Origin: Mucilaginibacter sp. SJ
Lineage (GTDB): Bacteria; Bacteroidota; Bacteroidia; Sphingobacteriales; Sphingobacteriaceae
Assembly (NCBI RefSeq): GCF_028993635.1
Contig: NZ_CP118631.1
Coordinates: 1,860,001-1,924,000, forward strand
Direction: 5' to 3'
DNA: 64,000 bases
A model generated the notes under the pieces. It did no database searches and was not told the origin of the DNA. It worked only from the letters and a program-made list of their open reading frames with translations. This document shows, piece by piece, positions 43,963-51,934 of this stretch (position 1 is its first letter; every line of letters starts with the position of its first letter). The position numbers were made by a program, and so were the translations under genes.

Positions 43963-43985
43963 ACACCCATCAAACCGACGGGTGT
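43963..43985 (-). terminator. Hairpin with minus-strand T-run
   Basis: Arms ACACCCATC and GACGGGTGT pair with one mismatch around AAACC. On the minus strand it is followed by T-rich sequence. It sits upstream of the gene at 43875 and so ends transcription arriving from above. Confidence 0.6.
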
Positions 43986-44138
43986 AAAGACAAGGTTAAA
44001 GTTAAGGTTTAGGTTTTAAATATTATATCAATTATTATTGAAAGGCAATATTAGCAACCCGTGATAGGTAGTGGCAGTTCTTGTTTTGCAGGATTTAATC
44101 AACGCTTAAATCTCGATATTTAAAAACGTTTTTGCAAT

Positions 44139-44175
44139 CCGTGAAAACACGGTATTTTATTCCGTTAAATAACGG
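44139..44175. repeat. Twin CCG-CGG hairpins
   Basis: CCGTG-AAAA-CACGG (44139-44152) and CCGTTA-AA-TAACGG (44162-44175) are two small perfect hairpins 9 nt apart, centre to centre 23 bp. A related sequence, CCGTGTTTTCACCG, is at 63442. The remainder of 43876-44232 holds nothing coding that I can see. Confidence 0.55.
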
Positions 44176-44196
44176 TAATTACCTTTACTGAATTAC

Positions 44197-44226
44197 AAAA
44201 AAGCCCGATATGAATATACCGGGTTT
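44197..44226 (-). terminator. Terminator of the small gene at 44233
   Basis: Stem AAGCCCGATAT/ATACCGGGTTT (11 bp with two mismatches or wobbles, 4-nt loop) followed on the minus strand by six Ts, directly after the stop codon. Confidence 0.72.
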
Positions 44227-44232
44227 ACTATT

Positions 44233-44448
44233 TTATATTTTGATGATCTTACTGCCTTTTTGCCCGGAAGGTTTAGGCGAATCAGGTTTGGGAATATGTT
44301 TTATAATGTAGATAAGTGTATGGGCGATTGCGCTTATAGCTCTCACCCCAAAATGCACAAAAGGCTTCATCACGTGCCATGCATTGCTATGCTGATGCTG
44401 TACCTGGGGGCCATGCTTGCCTATCCTTTTTATATTGTTAGTTGCCAT
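44233..44448 (-). CDS. Small basic protein, unknown
   Basis: 71 residues, rich in His, Lys and Ile, with a possible amphipathic or weak membrane segment (FVHFGVRAISAIAHTLIYIIKHI) and a Lys/Pro/Ser tail. No family was recognised. A terminator immediately downstream supports it being a real gene. Confidence 0.5.
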   Translation of the reverse strand: MATNNIKRIGKHGPQVQHQHSNAWHVMKPFVHFGVRAISAIAHTLIYIIKHIPKPDSPKPSGQKGSKIIKI

Positions 44449-44534
44449 AATCTTAGTTTTAAATGCTTAGTATAAAAAGCATAAAAACCCTGCCACAAAT
44501 CAGGCCCGATAAATCAAATCCGTATTTTATAACG

Positions 44535-45800
44535 TTACACTACCTTTTTCTTCAGCTCAATAACCGTAACCTCCGGCCAGATACCTAATCTTCCCGAAAA
44601 TGCAAGAAAGCCGAAACCACGGTTTACGTACAGGTAACGGTTCTTTTCATTAGCCAGACCGGCCCAGTCAACATAGCGGTATTTTACCGGGCTCCATCTA
44701 AAGCCGGGAATCTCAACCCCAAACTGTGCGCCATGAGTATGGCCCGATAAGGTAAGATGAATGGTTGTTGGATTATAACGGACTTGCTCTTCCCAATGGG
44801 TAGGATCATGCGAAAGCAGTATTTTAAAGGCATCCCGGGGTACGCCCTGAAGTGCTTTATTCAAATCGCCCACCTGAATGAAACCTCTGCCCCAGTTTTG
44901 GATTCCGATGAGGGAGATCTTTTGTCCGTCTTTTTCAATGGTTACATTTTCATCCAGCAGCAAACGATAGCCTAAGGCTTTGTGATGTTGTTTAAGCTTA
45001 TCAAGGTTGGCGGCCTTTTCCTGCATGCTATCCCAATGGATATAATCACCGTAATCATGATTCCCTAAAATAGAAAACTGTCCGTAAGGCGCTTTGATCT
45101 GCCCGAACCTGTCAATATAAGGCTCAATTTCCGATGCTGCATTATTCACCAGATCTCCGGTAAAAACAAACAGGTCGCTTTTTTGCGCTTTAGCCAGGTC
45201 GATACCGCGTTGCATAGCCTCGGTATTATCAAAGCTTCCCGAATGGATGTCAGAAAGCTGGGTGATGGTAAAGCCGTCAAAGGCATCGGGCAAATCATCA
45301 AAATAAAGGGTGGTTTTATGCAGCTTATAATCGTATTTACCCTTAAGCATTGCATAAAAAAACGAAGTAAAGGGCACGGCAGCCATCAGTACCGCTATTT
45401 CACTGATAAACTTACGCCGGCCCGGAAAAGCCGACTGCCCGGCAACCCTGCCCGAACCACCGATCAAATTGAATACACCTACGAAAAACCTCCCCAGATC
45501 GCCAAAGGATAGCACGATTATGAAAACCAATTTGGTAATAAAAAACGTCAGGAACAGGCTTAGCATCCACTCATGAAACGGGCGCATGCCGCTTGCTGTG
45601 CTAAAAGCGCCAAAGCCAAGTAAAAATAAAGCAGTTACACCAACAGATATGATCAGATACCCCCATAAAACTACATTGCGCCACAGGTTTGATTGCCAGT
45701 CGGCAGTTAAGGTTTTAAGGCCGGAATGGATGTACCAATCAAACAACAAACTAATCAACGCGATAATTGCGAATACCTTCAAAAAACCACTACTGTGCAT
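44535..45800 (-). CDS. Membrane-bound metallophosphoesterase
   Basis: 421 residues. Four N-terminal hydrophobic segments (~residues 8-140) precede a calcineurin-like phosphoesterase domain with the metal motifs LSDIHSG, FTGDLVNN, LGNHDYGDY, LLSHDP and LSGHTHGAQFG. The active site probably lies outside the cytoplasm. The form with an N-terminal membrane region resembles YkuE-like or UDP-sugar/lipid-linked phosphoesterases; the substrate is unknown. Confidence 0.9.
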   Translation of the reverse strand: MHSSGFLKVFAIIALISLLFDWYIHSGLKTLTADWQSNLWRNVVLWGYLIISVGVTALFLLGFGAFSTASGMRPFHEWMLSLFLTFFITKLVFIIVLSFGDLGRFFVGVFNLIGGSGRVAGQSAFPGRRKFISEIAVLMAAVPFTSFFYAMLKGKYDYKLHKTTLYFDDLPDAFDGFTITQLSDIHSGSFDNTEAMQRGIDLAKAQKSDLFVFTGDLVNNAASEIEPYIDRFGQIKAPYGQFSILGNHDYGDYIHWDSMQEKAANLDKLKQHHKALGYRLLLDENVTIEKDGQKISLIGIQNWGRGFIQVGDLNKALQGVPRDAFKILLSHDPTHWEEQVRYNPTTIHLTLSGHTHGAQFGVEIPGFRWSPVKYRYVDWAGLANEKNRYLYVNRGFGFLAFSGRLGIWPEVTVIELKKKVV

Positions 45801-45899
45801 ATAAATACGTATAAGACTGCAATTTAAAAAAGTAAAGGTAATTAGAGGGTAAAATTGCAGATGCAGGCCAGGTTCAAAGATTTTGTGAAAGACGGGAAA

Positions 45900-46181
45900 T
45901 TACTTCATGCAAAAATAGAGACCAATAACCAATAGTATTTGGATACAAATTGCCGCGAAAAGTCTCTTAAAGCCATTTATTTTGAATGGGCCGAATGTAT
46001 ATACTGCCCAGGATAACAAAAATACAGCCAGTGCCAGACCTCCAACAATTAAAGGATTGGGCCCTTCAGGGTCATTGAAAAAAAAGAACAGCAACCTGGA
46101 GCAAATGATAGCCGTGACCGCCAACATTATTAACGAAGTCTGTTTTGACCTGAAATATAAATTTGCTGTGTTATTACCCAT
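45900..46181 (-). CDS. Three-helix membrane protein, unknown
   Basis: 93 residues from the ATG at 46181; the frame extends 22 codons upstream with no sign of coding. Three hydrophobic segments are separated by short polar loops (FFNDPEGPNPLIVGG, TFGPFKINGFKR). No family was assigned. It lies alone between the phosphoesterase and the divergent GH16 gene. Confidence 0.6.
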   Translation of the reverse strand: MGNNTANLYFRSKQTSLIMLAVTAIICSRLLFFFFNDPEGPNPLIVGGLALAVFLLSWAVYTFGPFKINGFKRLFAAICIQILLVIGLYFCMK

Positions 46182-46361
46182 GTCCTTAAGATGAGTATTA
46201 CACAAATATAACAATGTCAGCAGATTCTTCATCTGTTTATTTGTCAATGTATTTTAGTTTCAAACCAGGGCGCAACTGTAAAATTATGATCGCAATTGGT
46301 AAAGACTAAATTCCTGTCATCCAATTTATCTACCTTTAAACCCTTATCTCACACACCACTA

Positions 46362-47222
46362 ATGAAACTAAAACACCTGCTGCTATCAGTTCCGCTTTTA
46401 TTAACGTTACAGGCATTCGCTCAAACTAACATTAAAACCGATACTGTTTTCTTTGAAGATTTTAACAACCCTGCCCTCAACAGGAACAAATGGAATATTG
46501 AAGTTACAGGCAATACTGTTAACGACGAGCAGCAGGCCTATGTTGATTCGGCGGCTACCATTTTTATGATAGATGGTAAATCCGAAGGCGCCGAACACGG
46601 CGCGCTTGTTTTAAAGGCTTTATATAAACCCGGGTTTACCAGTAAAGAGCAGCGTAAATATGATTTCATTTCAGGCCGCATTAATACACGTGCTAAAATG
46701 GAATTTACTTATGGCAGGGCCTCCTGCAGAATGAAAATGGCGGCAGGCGCAGGCTTATGGCCAGCTTTTTGGCTGCTTGGAAACGGTAAATGGCCCAATT
46801 GCGGCGAAATTGACGTAATGGAAACAGTAGGCGACTCAAGCTGGGTTAGCCATGCTTTGCATGGCCCCGGCTACTTTGGTGATACGCCGCTTGCAAAACG
46901 GGTATTTTTCCCGGCAGGCATTGATGTTACCCAGTGGCATGTATATTCGGTCGACTGGTTGCCGGAGAGCCTTGTTTTTAAGGTGGATGGCAAAATCACC
47001 TATACGGTAACAAAAGCAATGGTCGAAAAATACGGCCGCTGGGCTTTTGATAACAAAAAATTCGTCATTCTTAATTTTGCATTGGGCGGTGGCTATCCTG
47101 GCGGTGTTAACAAGGTTACCAAACCCTATCATGGTTTATCAGAAAATACAGTTAACAAAATAAAAGCCGGTAATGCCAAAACCATTGTCGACTGGGTGCT
47201 GATAACTAAAACCGTGAATTAA
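46362..47222 (+). CDS. Glycoside hydrolase family 16 (laminarinase/licheninase-like)
   Basis: 286 residues from the ATG at 46362, which starts a clean signal peptide (MKLKHLLLSVPLLLTLQAFAQ); the longer frame is not used. The catalytic motif is GEIDVMETVG with the Glu-x-Asp-x-x-Glu arrangement, and the preceding GLWPAFWLLG is typical. It hydrolyses internal beta-1,3 or beta-1,3-1,4 glucans (or related galactans) outside the cytoplasm. No SusC/SusD pair is nearby, so it is not part of an obvious polysaccharide utilisation locus. Confidence 0.92.
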   Translation: MKLKHLLLSVPLLLTLQAFAQTNIKTDTVFFEDFNNPALNRNKWNIEVTGNTVNDEQQAYVDSAATIFMIDGKSEGAEHGALVLKALYKPGFTSKEQRKYDFISGRINTRAKMEFTYGRASCRMKMAAGAGLWPAFWLLGNGKWPNCGEIDVMETVGDSSWVSHALHGPGYFGDTPLAKRVFFPAGIDVTQWHVYSVDWLPESLVFKVDGKITYTVTKAMVEKYGRWAFDNKKFVILNFALGGGYPGGVNKVTKPYHGLSENTVNKIKAGNAKTIVDWVLITKTVN

Positions 47223-47277
47223 TATTGTTGAGACATTTGTAAAATAAAGGTTATTTAAATTTTACTTTCATAAAACA

Positions 47278-47305
47278 TTGGGTAAATTTAATTAGCATAT
47301 TTTTG
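47278..47305 (+). promoter_or_regulatory. Promoter of the 66-residue gene
   Basis: TTG (47278-47280), a 17-nt spacer and TATTTTTG (47298-47305) match the Bacteroidota -33/-7 consensus exactly. The start codon is 28 bp downstream. Confidence 0.75.
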
Positions 47306-47332
47306 AATTATTAAAAATAACATCATCTACCC

Positions 47333-47533
47333 ATGGCAATATTAACCGTACAAATACCCGACGCAGAGATCTTTACTTTATCAAGTATAGTTGAACAGAT
47401 ATCAGGCAGCATCATCAAAGTTACTGCCGAAGAAGACATCAATCAGGGCGATTGCATTTTGCATAAAGACGACCTTATAATTAAAAACAAACTGGAAGGC
47501 AGCCTTCATTCACGGTACCTCTGGAACGATTGA
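47333..47533 (+). CDS. Small conserved-looking protein, unknown
   Basis: 66 residues. The N-terminal part (AILTVQIPDAEIFTLSSIVEQI) has an alternating strand and helix pattern seen in small antitoxin-like or DNA-binding proteins, followed by an acidic region. No toxin gene adjoins it. It has its own promoter and a strong terminator, so it is a monocistronic real gene. No function assigned. Confidence 0.65.
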   Translation: MAILTVQIPDAEIFTLSSIVEQISGSIIKVTAEEDINQGDCILHKDDLIIKNKLEGSLHSRYLWND

Positions 47534-47571
47534 TTTTACCATAAAACAATCCCGGTTTTTAAACGCCATAA

Positions 47572-47610
47572 ACAAAACAGGCCGTGCTTCATCAGCACGG
47601 CCTGTTTTGT
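47572..47610. terminator. Strong bidirectional terminator
   Basis: A perfect 17-bp stem (ACAAAACAGGCCGTGCT and its complement) with a 5-nt loop. It is shared by the convergent genes ending at 47533 and 47624. Confidence 0.92.
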
Positions 47611-47623
47611 TGTATTTACCTGT

Positions 47624-47770
47624 TTAATTATGTATAACTACGCGTTCATGTACACGAACCCTTTCTTCATGGTGTCGCCTGTGTCGTTCCCGGTATTCGG
47701 CCGAACAGCTTGTAAAGCCCATTACTGCTAATATTAATAATGAAATTGAGCGTGAAACAGTAGTTTTCAT
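47624..47770 (-). CDS. Tiny lipoprotein-like protein
   Basis: 48 residues from the ATG at 47770 (a longer frame adds 14). A signal with the lipobox-like GFTSC is followed by a short, strongly basic mature part rich in His, Arg and Glu (RERHRRHHEERVRVHERVVIHN). The composition suggests metal or polyanion binding, but no family was recognised. Confidence 0.6.
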   Translation of the reverse strand: MKTTVSRSISLLILAVMGFTSCSAEYRERHRRHHEERVRVHERVVIHN

Positions 47771-47905
47771 AGCAAATGATTTATTAGTTTTCGATAGATA
47801 AACTATGGCCAAACAGTTATCATGCCATAAGAGTGCGGCAACAAAGCGGTAAAAGGAATGTTACAGTAGGATAATCATCAGTCGACGACTATTTCAAGCG
47901 ATAAC

Positions 47906-48571
47906 TCAGGAGTTCCGTCTCGCCATAACCCGGTTAATCCAAACAAACAGAAAACCGATGGCCAGAAAGGCTATAAGCATCAATAATGAGTTTATAGCAA
48001 CCCGGGCTAATCCTAATTTATCAAGATCCATAAACGGATAAGGATACAAATGACTGATGCTGCCACGGGTAAATATAAATACCGAATAGATAAAAGGAAA
48101 CCAAAGCCAGCTCAAGGCCTGCCCCCATTTTAAATTTGCTTTTGGTATGTATATTAACCAATAAACTACAAACAAAATTGGGTTTACGGAATGAAGCAGC
48201 TCATCGGCCAGCTTAAACAAACCTTTAGGGTGCCACAAGTTACGGAGCACCAGGTTATAAACCACTCCAACTATAGTGATATATAGGGCAACAGCGCTAA
48301 AAACCTGGCTTTGTGAAAAATATTTTCCTAAACGGGTATTGATTTTAAATAATACGGCGACGAGGCATATCGCTGCAAGCAAGTTACTAAGGATAGTAAA
48401 ATAACTAAACAGTTGTACCAGCGTGCCGGCAAGGCTTCGTCCTGCCTTTAAGTAAGCGGGTACGGATATGGCTATTTGCAAAACTAAACCGAACCATATA
48501 ATAATAGTAAAGAGATACAACCATTTACGGCCTTTACCCGTATTATTAGCAAGTAGTTCATATTGTTCCAT
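47906..48571 (-). CDS. Pr6Pr-family six-helix membrane protein
   Basis: 221 residues with six predicted membrane helices. Motifs YFTILSNLLAAI, YNLVLRNLWHP, DELLHSVNPILFVVYWL and YPYPFMDLDKLG match the FAR-17a/AIG1-like (Pr6Pr) family, whose eukaryotic members hydrolyse fatty-acid esters of hydroxy fatty acids. The Thr and His in TILSNL and LLHSVNP fit the catalytic positions. The bacterial function is not known. Confidence 0.82.
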   Translation of the reverse strand: MEQYELLANNTGKGRKWLYLFTIIIWFGLVLQIAISVPAYLKAGRSLAGTLVQLFSYFTILSNLLAAICLVAVLFKINTRLGKYFSQSQVFSAVALYITIVGVVYNLVLRNLWHPKGLFKLADELLHSVNPILFVVYWLIYIPKANLKWGQALSWLWFPFIYSVFIFTRGSISHLYPYPFMDLDKLGLARVAINSLLMLIAFLAIGFLFVWINRVMARRNS

Positions 48572-48827
48572 AGCTGTTTATCGTGTTTAGTTTACTATAA
48601 AACGGCCCTGTAAAATACAAACAAACTATTATTATCCCCTTAACTAAATAATAATCGGTAAAGTGCAGTAACCTAAATTCAGTTTCATACGTATTATATT
48701 TTCATGGAGGATTTTATTCTAAATTAGCTTTTTTTTAACTTTTGAGGATAAAATACGAGTACTTTAACAAGTTGATTGACCTGATAACTAATCGCAATTA
48801 AAAACTTAATTAAACGCCGGATGAAGT

Positions 48828-49058
48828 ATGAGGGGCTATGTAAATATACCAGGATCGGTTGATTGTAACTGCTGCAAGGTTTGCGGTGCAAGACCAATAA
48901 TTGTGCTGATTAAAGATATTGGATATGTAGTAAAATGCCCTGTTGATGACAGTCATTACAGGACCCATGCGGGCCTTATTGATATTAATGACTGGAATTT
49001 ACACAATATCAATTGTATTAATAACCAGGACGAAAAATTGATATTCAGTTTTCATTGA
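48828..49058 (+). CDS. Small zinc-ribbon-like protein
   Basis: 76 residues. It contains CNCCKVCGARP and KCPVDDSHYRTHAG, so two CxxC-type groups and a His that could bind zinc. It resembles the short zinc-ribbon proteins often found in phage and plasmid regions, but no close family was identified. It stands alone; a weak TTTTG and TACTTTAA pair lies upstream. Confidence 0.55.
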   Translation: MRGYVNIPGSVDCNCCKVCGARPIIVLIKDIGYVVKCPVDDSHYRTHAGLIDINDWNLHNINCINNQDEKLIFSFH

Positions 49059-49141
49059 ATGCTTGTGTAATTTATTTGTGCATTACTTTAACCATAATGC
49101 TAAACCTATATCTTTAGGCATTTAAATTACTAATCCTAACA

Positions 49142-49630
49142 ATGAGATCTTTATCAATAATCTTTAAAACAGCCAAATTAACCACATTGCTACTGGCAAT
49201 AACTGTGCTTTTGCCTGTGGTTTGCCGGGCCCAAAACGGTACCGATATCTCGCCGGTAATTGATCATATTGCCATTACTACCGCTAACCTTAAAAAAAGC
49301 ACCGAGTTTTATACCAAAGTATTACACCTTAAAAAAGTTGACAACCCCTTTGCCGATACCGTACACCAATGGTACAGTCTTGGCAATAATATAAAACTAC
49401 ACGTTATACAGGCCGATCGTAATGAAAAACAGGTTAAAGGCGTACATCTTTGCTTCACAGTTTCGTCGGTAAAAGAGTTTGCAAAAACGCTTGATCAAAT
49501 GAATATCCCTTACTCAAACTGGAAAGGCGACAGTAAAGAACCTACCTACCGGGCTGATGGTGTATTGCAACTATATTTCCAGGATCCGGATGGCTACTGG
49601 ATTGAAATAAACAGCCCGGCTAAAAAATAA
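49142..49630 (+). CDS. Secreted VOC-family (glyoxalase-like) protein
   Basis: 162 residues with a Sec signal (residues ~1-30, ending CRAQ). The VOC fold is seen in DHIAITTANLKKSTEFYTKVLHL and in DPDGYWIEINSP, with candidate metal ligands H at the first strand and E at the last. Members catalyse isomerisation, epoxide opening or dioxygenation, or bind antibiotics. Export to the periplasm is the odd feature, because most VOC proteins are cytosolic. Confidence 0.85.
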   Translation: MRSLSIIFKTAKLTTLLLAITVLLPVVCRAQNGTDISPVIDHIAITTANLKKSTEFYTKVLHLKKVDNPFADTVHQWYSLGNNIKLHVIQADRNEKQVKGVHLCFTVSSVKEFAKTLDQMNIPYSNWKGDSKEPTYRADGVLQLYFQDPDGYWIEINSPAKK

Positions 49631-49647
49631 GCCAGGCTGCCAAACAA

Positions 49648-49857
49648 TCACTTAACTAAATTTTTGTATTTCTTTTTAAACCAATAGCCTTTCCACAACC
49701 AAAAGCCCGAAAGCACTATTATTGGAAAGAACACCCATTTTACCGCCGCAGCCGCGTTGGGGATTTGCGCTACCGGACCATAAATATATCCCACAATTGG
49801 GATACTTAATAAGATATGGACCCATCGGATCAGTTTACGTTCAAGCGCGGCTGTCAT
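49648..49857 (-). CDS. Small two-helix membrane protein
   Basis: 69 residues with two hydrophobic helices (~13-33, 40-56) and a basic tail (KKKYKNLVK). No family assigned. It lies 12 bp downstream of the 71-residue gene at 49870 on the same strand and is probably co-transcribed. Confidence 0.6.
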   Translation of the reverse strand: MTAALERKLIRWVHILLSIPIVGYIYGPVAQIPNAAAAVKWVFFPIIVLSGFWLWKGYWFKKKYKNLVK

Positions 49858-49869
49858 TGTAAACAGATA

Positions 49870-50085
49870 TTAATAATCAAGCTCCTGGCAATGGATGCCG
49901 GCCTTTTGCAACAACGATTCGATATAACGCGGTGAAAGATCCTCAGCCTCCACCCGTAAAATATTATCGCAGTCTTCCAGGTCAAAGTTCCATTGGGCTA
50001 TGGCAGGTATTTTGGTTAATAAATTTTGTACCCGGCTCACCTGCCGTCTCTGCCGTACACTTGTTGCAAATACCAGTACATCCAT
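49870..50085 (-). CDS. HMA-like ferredoxin-fold small protein
   Basis: 71 residues. The pattern VLVFATSVRQRRQVSRVQNLLTKIPAIAQWNFDLEDCDNILRVEAEDLSPRYIESLLQKAG looks like one ferredoxin-like (beta-alpha-beta-beta-alpha-beta) fold as in heavy-metal-associated domains, but without the CxxC metal motif. It is therefore probably not a copper chaperone. Function unknown; gene pair with 49648. Confidence 0.65.
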   Translation of the reverse strand: MDVLVFATSVRQRRQVSRVQNLLTKIPAIAQWNFDLEDCDNILRVEAEDLSPRYIESLLQKAGIHCQELDY

Positions 50086-50121
50086 TGTTATGTTATTTGA
50101 GGTAGATAAATATTAATTTAA

Positions 50122-50211
50122 GCGGAAGGCGAAAAGCTGAAAGCTGAACCTTAAAGCAGAAAGCAATGAGGTTTCGGCTTTCTGCTTTAGGCTTTGGGCC
50201 TTAAGCTTGGG
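50122..50211. repeat. Heptad-periodic inverted array, GCTTTCT / AGCTGAA words
   Basis: Thirteen consecutive words, all 7 nt but one of 6 nt, run from GCGGAAG to GCTTGGG. The left half uses GCTGAAA-type words and the right half the inverse GCTTTCN type, so the array folds as a hairpin. It ends 2 nt from the stop of the next gene. Confidence 0.88.
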
Positions 50212-50213
50212 GT

Positions 50214-50615
50214 TTATTCCGCTTTCTTTTCTTCGTTTGTGGTAGTCTTAAAGTCGTCCCAGTCACGACCAAACCGGCCATGTCCGTGGCCTTTCCATCC
50301 GCACATGCGGTCTTCCCACTGAGCGCGGAATTTATCTCTGTCTTCAGGGCTCATATTTTTAAAACGTTCGGCCATGCGTCCGCGCATCCAGGGGGCACCT
50401 CCTCCGCCTTTAGGGCCGCCTTTCCCAAAACCAAACAAAATCTTGCATAAAATAAATATGCCAACGGCCTGCCAGTAAGTAATGGTTGTTACATGTAAAA
50501 TATCCGGCAATAAATTATTCCATAGCTGCATTACTATAAAGCTGATGACGGCCAGGCAAGCGATCACCCCAAGGGGGATGAAAAAAAATCGCCTTTTATA
50601 AAAAAATGGTTTCAT
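50214..50615 (-). CDS. Small membrane protein paired with ECF sigma factor
   Basis: 133 residues. Two membrane helices (~12-33 and ~44-62) are followed by a Gly-rich stretch (GKGGPKGGGG) and a charged C-terminus with RFKNMSPEDRDKFRAQWEDRM and HGHGRFGRDWDD. It starts 20 bp after the sigma factor stop, so the pair form an operon. By position it could be an anti-sigma factor, but it lacks any known anti-sigma signature. Confidence 0.7.
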   Translation of the reverse strand: MKPFFYKRRFFFIPLGVIACLAVISFIVMQLWNNLLPDILHVTTITYWQAVGIFILCKILFGFGKGGPKGGGGAPWMRGRMAERFKNMSPEDRDKFRAQWEDRMCGWKGHGHGRFGRDWDDFKTTTNEEKKAE

Positions 50616-50635
50616 GTTATATAATGTCTTAATTT

Positions 50636-51196
50636 TTAATATTCAGTAATTTCCGTGTAAAGCTGGGCAAGCCGTTTACGCAAGTGTAGTACGGCGTAAC
50701 GTTTCCTTGATACCAGCGTGTTGGTATTTAGCCCGGTACGTTTGGCAATTTCCTCAAAGGGGATATCCTCAAGCTCATGCCAAACAAATACCTGTTTTTG
50801 TTCTTCGGGCAATTCATCCAGCGCAAAAAATAACTGCTCCCAAAAAAGGTTGCGCAAATACTCGGTTTCGGGAGTGGTAGCTTCGGTAAGGAGTATGGCT
50901 TTAAAGTCCGGTGCCTCATCGTCATAATCCTCATCATCGGCCAGCATATCATCAAGCAGGGTTTCCGTCTTTTTTTTATGCTTATCAGTTATTTTGTTCC
51001 GGGCCACCCGGTATAGCCAGGCGCTGGTTTGTTCAATCGGTTCAGAATTGATCACAGCGCTAAACTGGTACCAAACATCCTGGAGTATATCCTCGGCATC
51101 GGCATCGTTTTTTACCCTCCGGCGAATAAATCCCAACAGGCTTTTACCATACGAAGCAATTGTTTGTATGATGTGGCTGTTTTTGTCCTGGGGCAT
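50636..51196 (-). CDS. ECF-type RNA polymerase sigma factor
   Basis: 186 residues from the ATG at 51196 (a TTG 5 codons upstream is possible). Region 2 is seen in LLGFIRRRVKNDADAEDILQDVWYQF, and region 4 in FALDELPEEQKQVFVWHELEDIPFEEIAKRTGLNTNTLVSRKRYAVLHLRKRL. The acidic insert DEDYDDEAPDF between the two is unusual. It directs a stress or envelope regulon, not identifiable here; the 133-residue membrane protein follows in the operon. Confidence 0.9.
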   Translation of the reverse strand: MPQDKNSHIIQTIASYGKSLLGFIRRRVKNDADAEDILQDVWYQFSAVINSEPIEQTSAWLYRVARNKITDKHKKKTETLLDDMLADDEDYDDEAPDFKAILLTEATTPETEYLRNLFWEQLFFALDELPEEQKQVFVWHELEDIPFEEIAKRTGLNTNTLVSRKRYAVLHLRKRLAQLYTEITEY

Positions 51197-51448
51197 TATC
51201 GCTGTTGTCAATTTCTTTATCCTTTTTAAAGATAAAGACGATTGTGATTTAAAAACATTTTAATTTTTTTTCAAAAAAATCTATTGCATATCAAAAAGTC
51301 ATTTCAGACAGCTAAAACAGTATTTATTTGATTGCAGAAACGACTTAAGCAACTGATGTTTAAACATAATAAAGATAGCTTTGTCGAATTAAATTCATTT
51401 TAATTAAAAATATTTGAATTTTCTTCAATTTATACCGAATATTACTGT

Positions 51449-51928
51449 ATGATTAACGAACCGGAAATTATTTTAGATAAAACCGACCTGCATATATTAC
51501 GATTGATGCAGGAAAATGCCCGCATCTCCAACGCCGACCTGGCCCGGGAGCTTGGTATGGCACCATCGGGCATACTGGAACGTGTAAAAAAACTGGAACA
51601 AAAAAATGTGATCCAACAATATACCACACGCATTAATCCGGCAGCCCTGCAGCAAAAAATGCTCGCTTTTATTTTCATGAAGGCCGCCGACGGCCCCGGA
51701 AGCGACGCTACATCGAGCGAATTGGCCAAAATACCCGAAGTACAGGAAGTGCATCACATAGCCGGCGACGATTGCTATTTAATAAAGGTGCGTACTTATG
51801 ACTCCGCCTCATTAATGAATTTAATGCGCACTCACTTCAGTAAAATACCCAATATTTTGAGCACCCGCACCACCATAGTGCTCGAAACCAAAAAAGAACA
51901 ACAACAATTGGTTATACCCGAAAAATAA
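51449..51928 (+). CDS. Lrp/AsnC-family transcriptional regulator
   Basis: 159 residues. The N-terminal HTH is LHILRLMQENARISNADLARELGMAPSGILERVKKLEQKNVIQQYT and the C-terminal RAM/ASNC domain is VQEVHHIAGDDCYLIKVRTYDSASLMNLM, the ligand-binding beta sandwich. Such proteins sense amino acids or related metabolites. The EamA transporter follows after 6 bp on the same strand, suggesting that it is the target and that the effector is an amino acid or amine. Confidence 0.93.
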   Translation: MINEPEIILDKTDLHILRLMQENARISNADLARELGMAPSGILERVKKLEQKNVIQQYTTRINPAALQQKMLAFIFMKAADGPGSDATSSELAKIPEVQEVHHIAGDDCYLIKVRTYDSASLMNLMRTHFSKIPNILSTRTTIVLETKKEQQQLVIPEK

Positions 51929-51934
51929 TATATC

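Noticed and set aside
43876..44232. Possible tRNA or riboswitch in the gap
   Set aside because: Only short hairpins are present; there is no cloverleaf, no T-loop sequence and no known aptamer core.
46296..46361. N-terminal extension of the GH16 gene
   Set aside because: The ATG at 46362 begins a textbook signal peptide; the extension would bury it.
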